Part shown: positions 6,246 to 6,359 of the stretch, one piece after another | Numbering within the stretch: position 1 is the stretch's first letter | Layout: each line of letters begins with the position of its first letter | NCBI GenBank assembly: GCA_938008425.1 | Contig: CALLKH010000499.1 | Location: 1-6,359, forward strand | Source of the DNA: an uncultured Planctomycetaceae bacterium | Lineage (GTDB): Bacteria; Planctomycetota; Phycisphaerae; UBA1845; UTPLA1 | DNA: 6,359 bases | Reading direction: 5' to 3' | Notes under the pieces: model-generated | What the model was told of the DNA's origin: nothing | Seen by the model: the letters and a program-made list of their open reading frames with translations, nothing else | Databases searched by the model: none | Position numbers and translations under genes: made by a program

Positions 6246-6359
6246 ACTGCGAAACGGTCGAGGATTGTCTGCTCGATTACATCGAGGGGCAGCTCGATCC
6301 GTCCGAGGCGGAAGGCGTCCGTCTGCACATTTCCGATTGCCCGTCGTGTCGAATCGCGC
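6242..6359 (+). CDS. Zinc-finger anti-sigma factor, N-terminal part (cut by window edge)
   Basis: Thirty-nine codons are visible before the right edge. The protein starts MNCETVEDCLLDYIEGQLDP and has the His-x3-Cys-x2-Cys motif as His29, Cys33 and Cys36 (HISDCPSC), with Cys3 as the probable fourth ligand. This is the layout of the ZAS anti-sigma domain, which binds and silences its partner ECF sigma factor, often through a membrane-anchored C-terminal part that is not visible here. The ATG at 6242-6244 overlaps the sigma stop in ATGA. No strong ribosome site is seen, which fits translational coupling. The gene's position directly after the sigma gene supports the pairing. Confidence 0.85.
   Translation, partial: MNCETVEDCLLDYIEGQLDPSEAEGVRLHISDCPSCRIA

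Overview
This GC-rich window looks like a chromosomal segment of an environmental bacterium. The mix of genes suggests the Planctomycetota: an ECF-type sigma factor overlapping a zinc-finger anti-sigma gene, a FixJ-type regulator, a Sec-exported M20 amidohydrolase and a tiny lipoprotein. The assignment is an inference; no rRNA or tRNA gene is present to anchor it. Six genes are well supported (purK, purE, an M20D amidohydrolase, a FixJ-like response regulator, an ECF sigma factor and the start of its probable anti-sigma factor). One small lipoprotein gene is likely, and one gene tail is cut by the left edge.

Layout, left to right. 2-187 (+) is the C-terminal tail of a protein of unknown function in DNA of about 49% GC, clearly lower than the neighbouring genes. 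188-303 is a short gap holding repeated TGTC ends that could be a transposon scar. 304-1901 (-) is a two-gene purE-purK operon for the N5-CAIR steps of purine synthesis, with an ATGA overlap and a plausible promoter. 2072-3445 (-) encodes an exported M20D metallo-amidohydrolase. 3446-3689 is a divergent intergenic region with an unusual double inverted repeat. 3690-3941 (+) encodes an 83-residue probable lipoprotein. 4007-4645 (-) encodes a FixJ/NarL-type response regulator with no kinase beside it.

4646-5657 is about 1 kb without a convincing gene. It holds a textbook intrinsic terminator on the minus strand (perfect 15-bp stem plus eight U) with no recognisable gene upstream of it. A long polypurine tract lies just beyond it; on the minus strand this would read as a C/U-rich, anti-Shine-Dalgarno-like RNA segment. 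This unexplained terminator is the strongest lead to something undescribed, perhaps a small regulatory RNA. A 57-codon plus-strand ORF with a good ribosome site is the competing explanation for part of the region.

5658-6245 (+) encodes an ECF-type sigma factor and 6242-6359 (+) the start of a zinc-finger anti-sigma protein, coupled through an ATGA overlap and cut by the right edge. The regulator and the sigma module face away from each other across the 1-kb gap. Nothing in the sequence shows that they act on the same pathway. I found no CRISPR array, tRNA, rRNA, intact insertion sequence or recognisable defence system.
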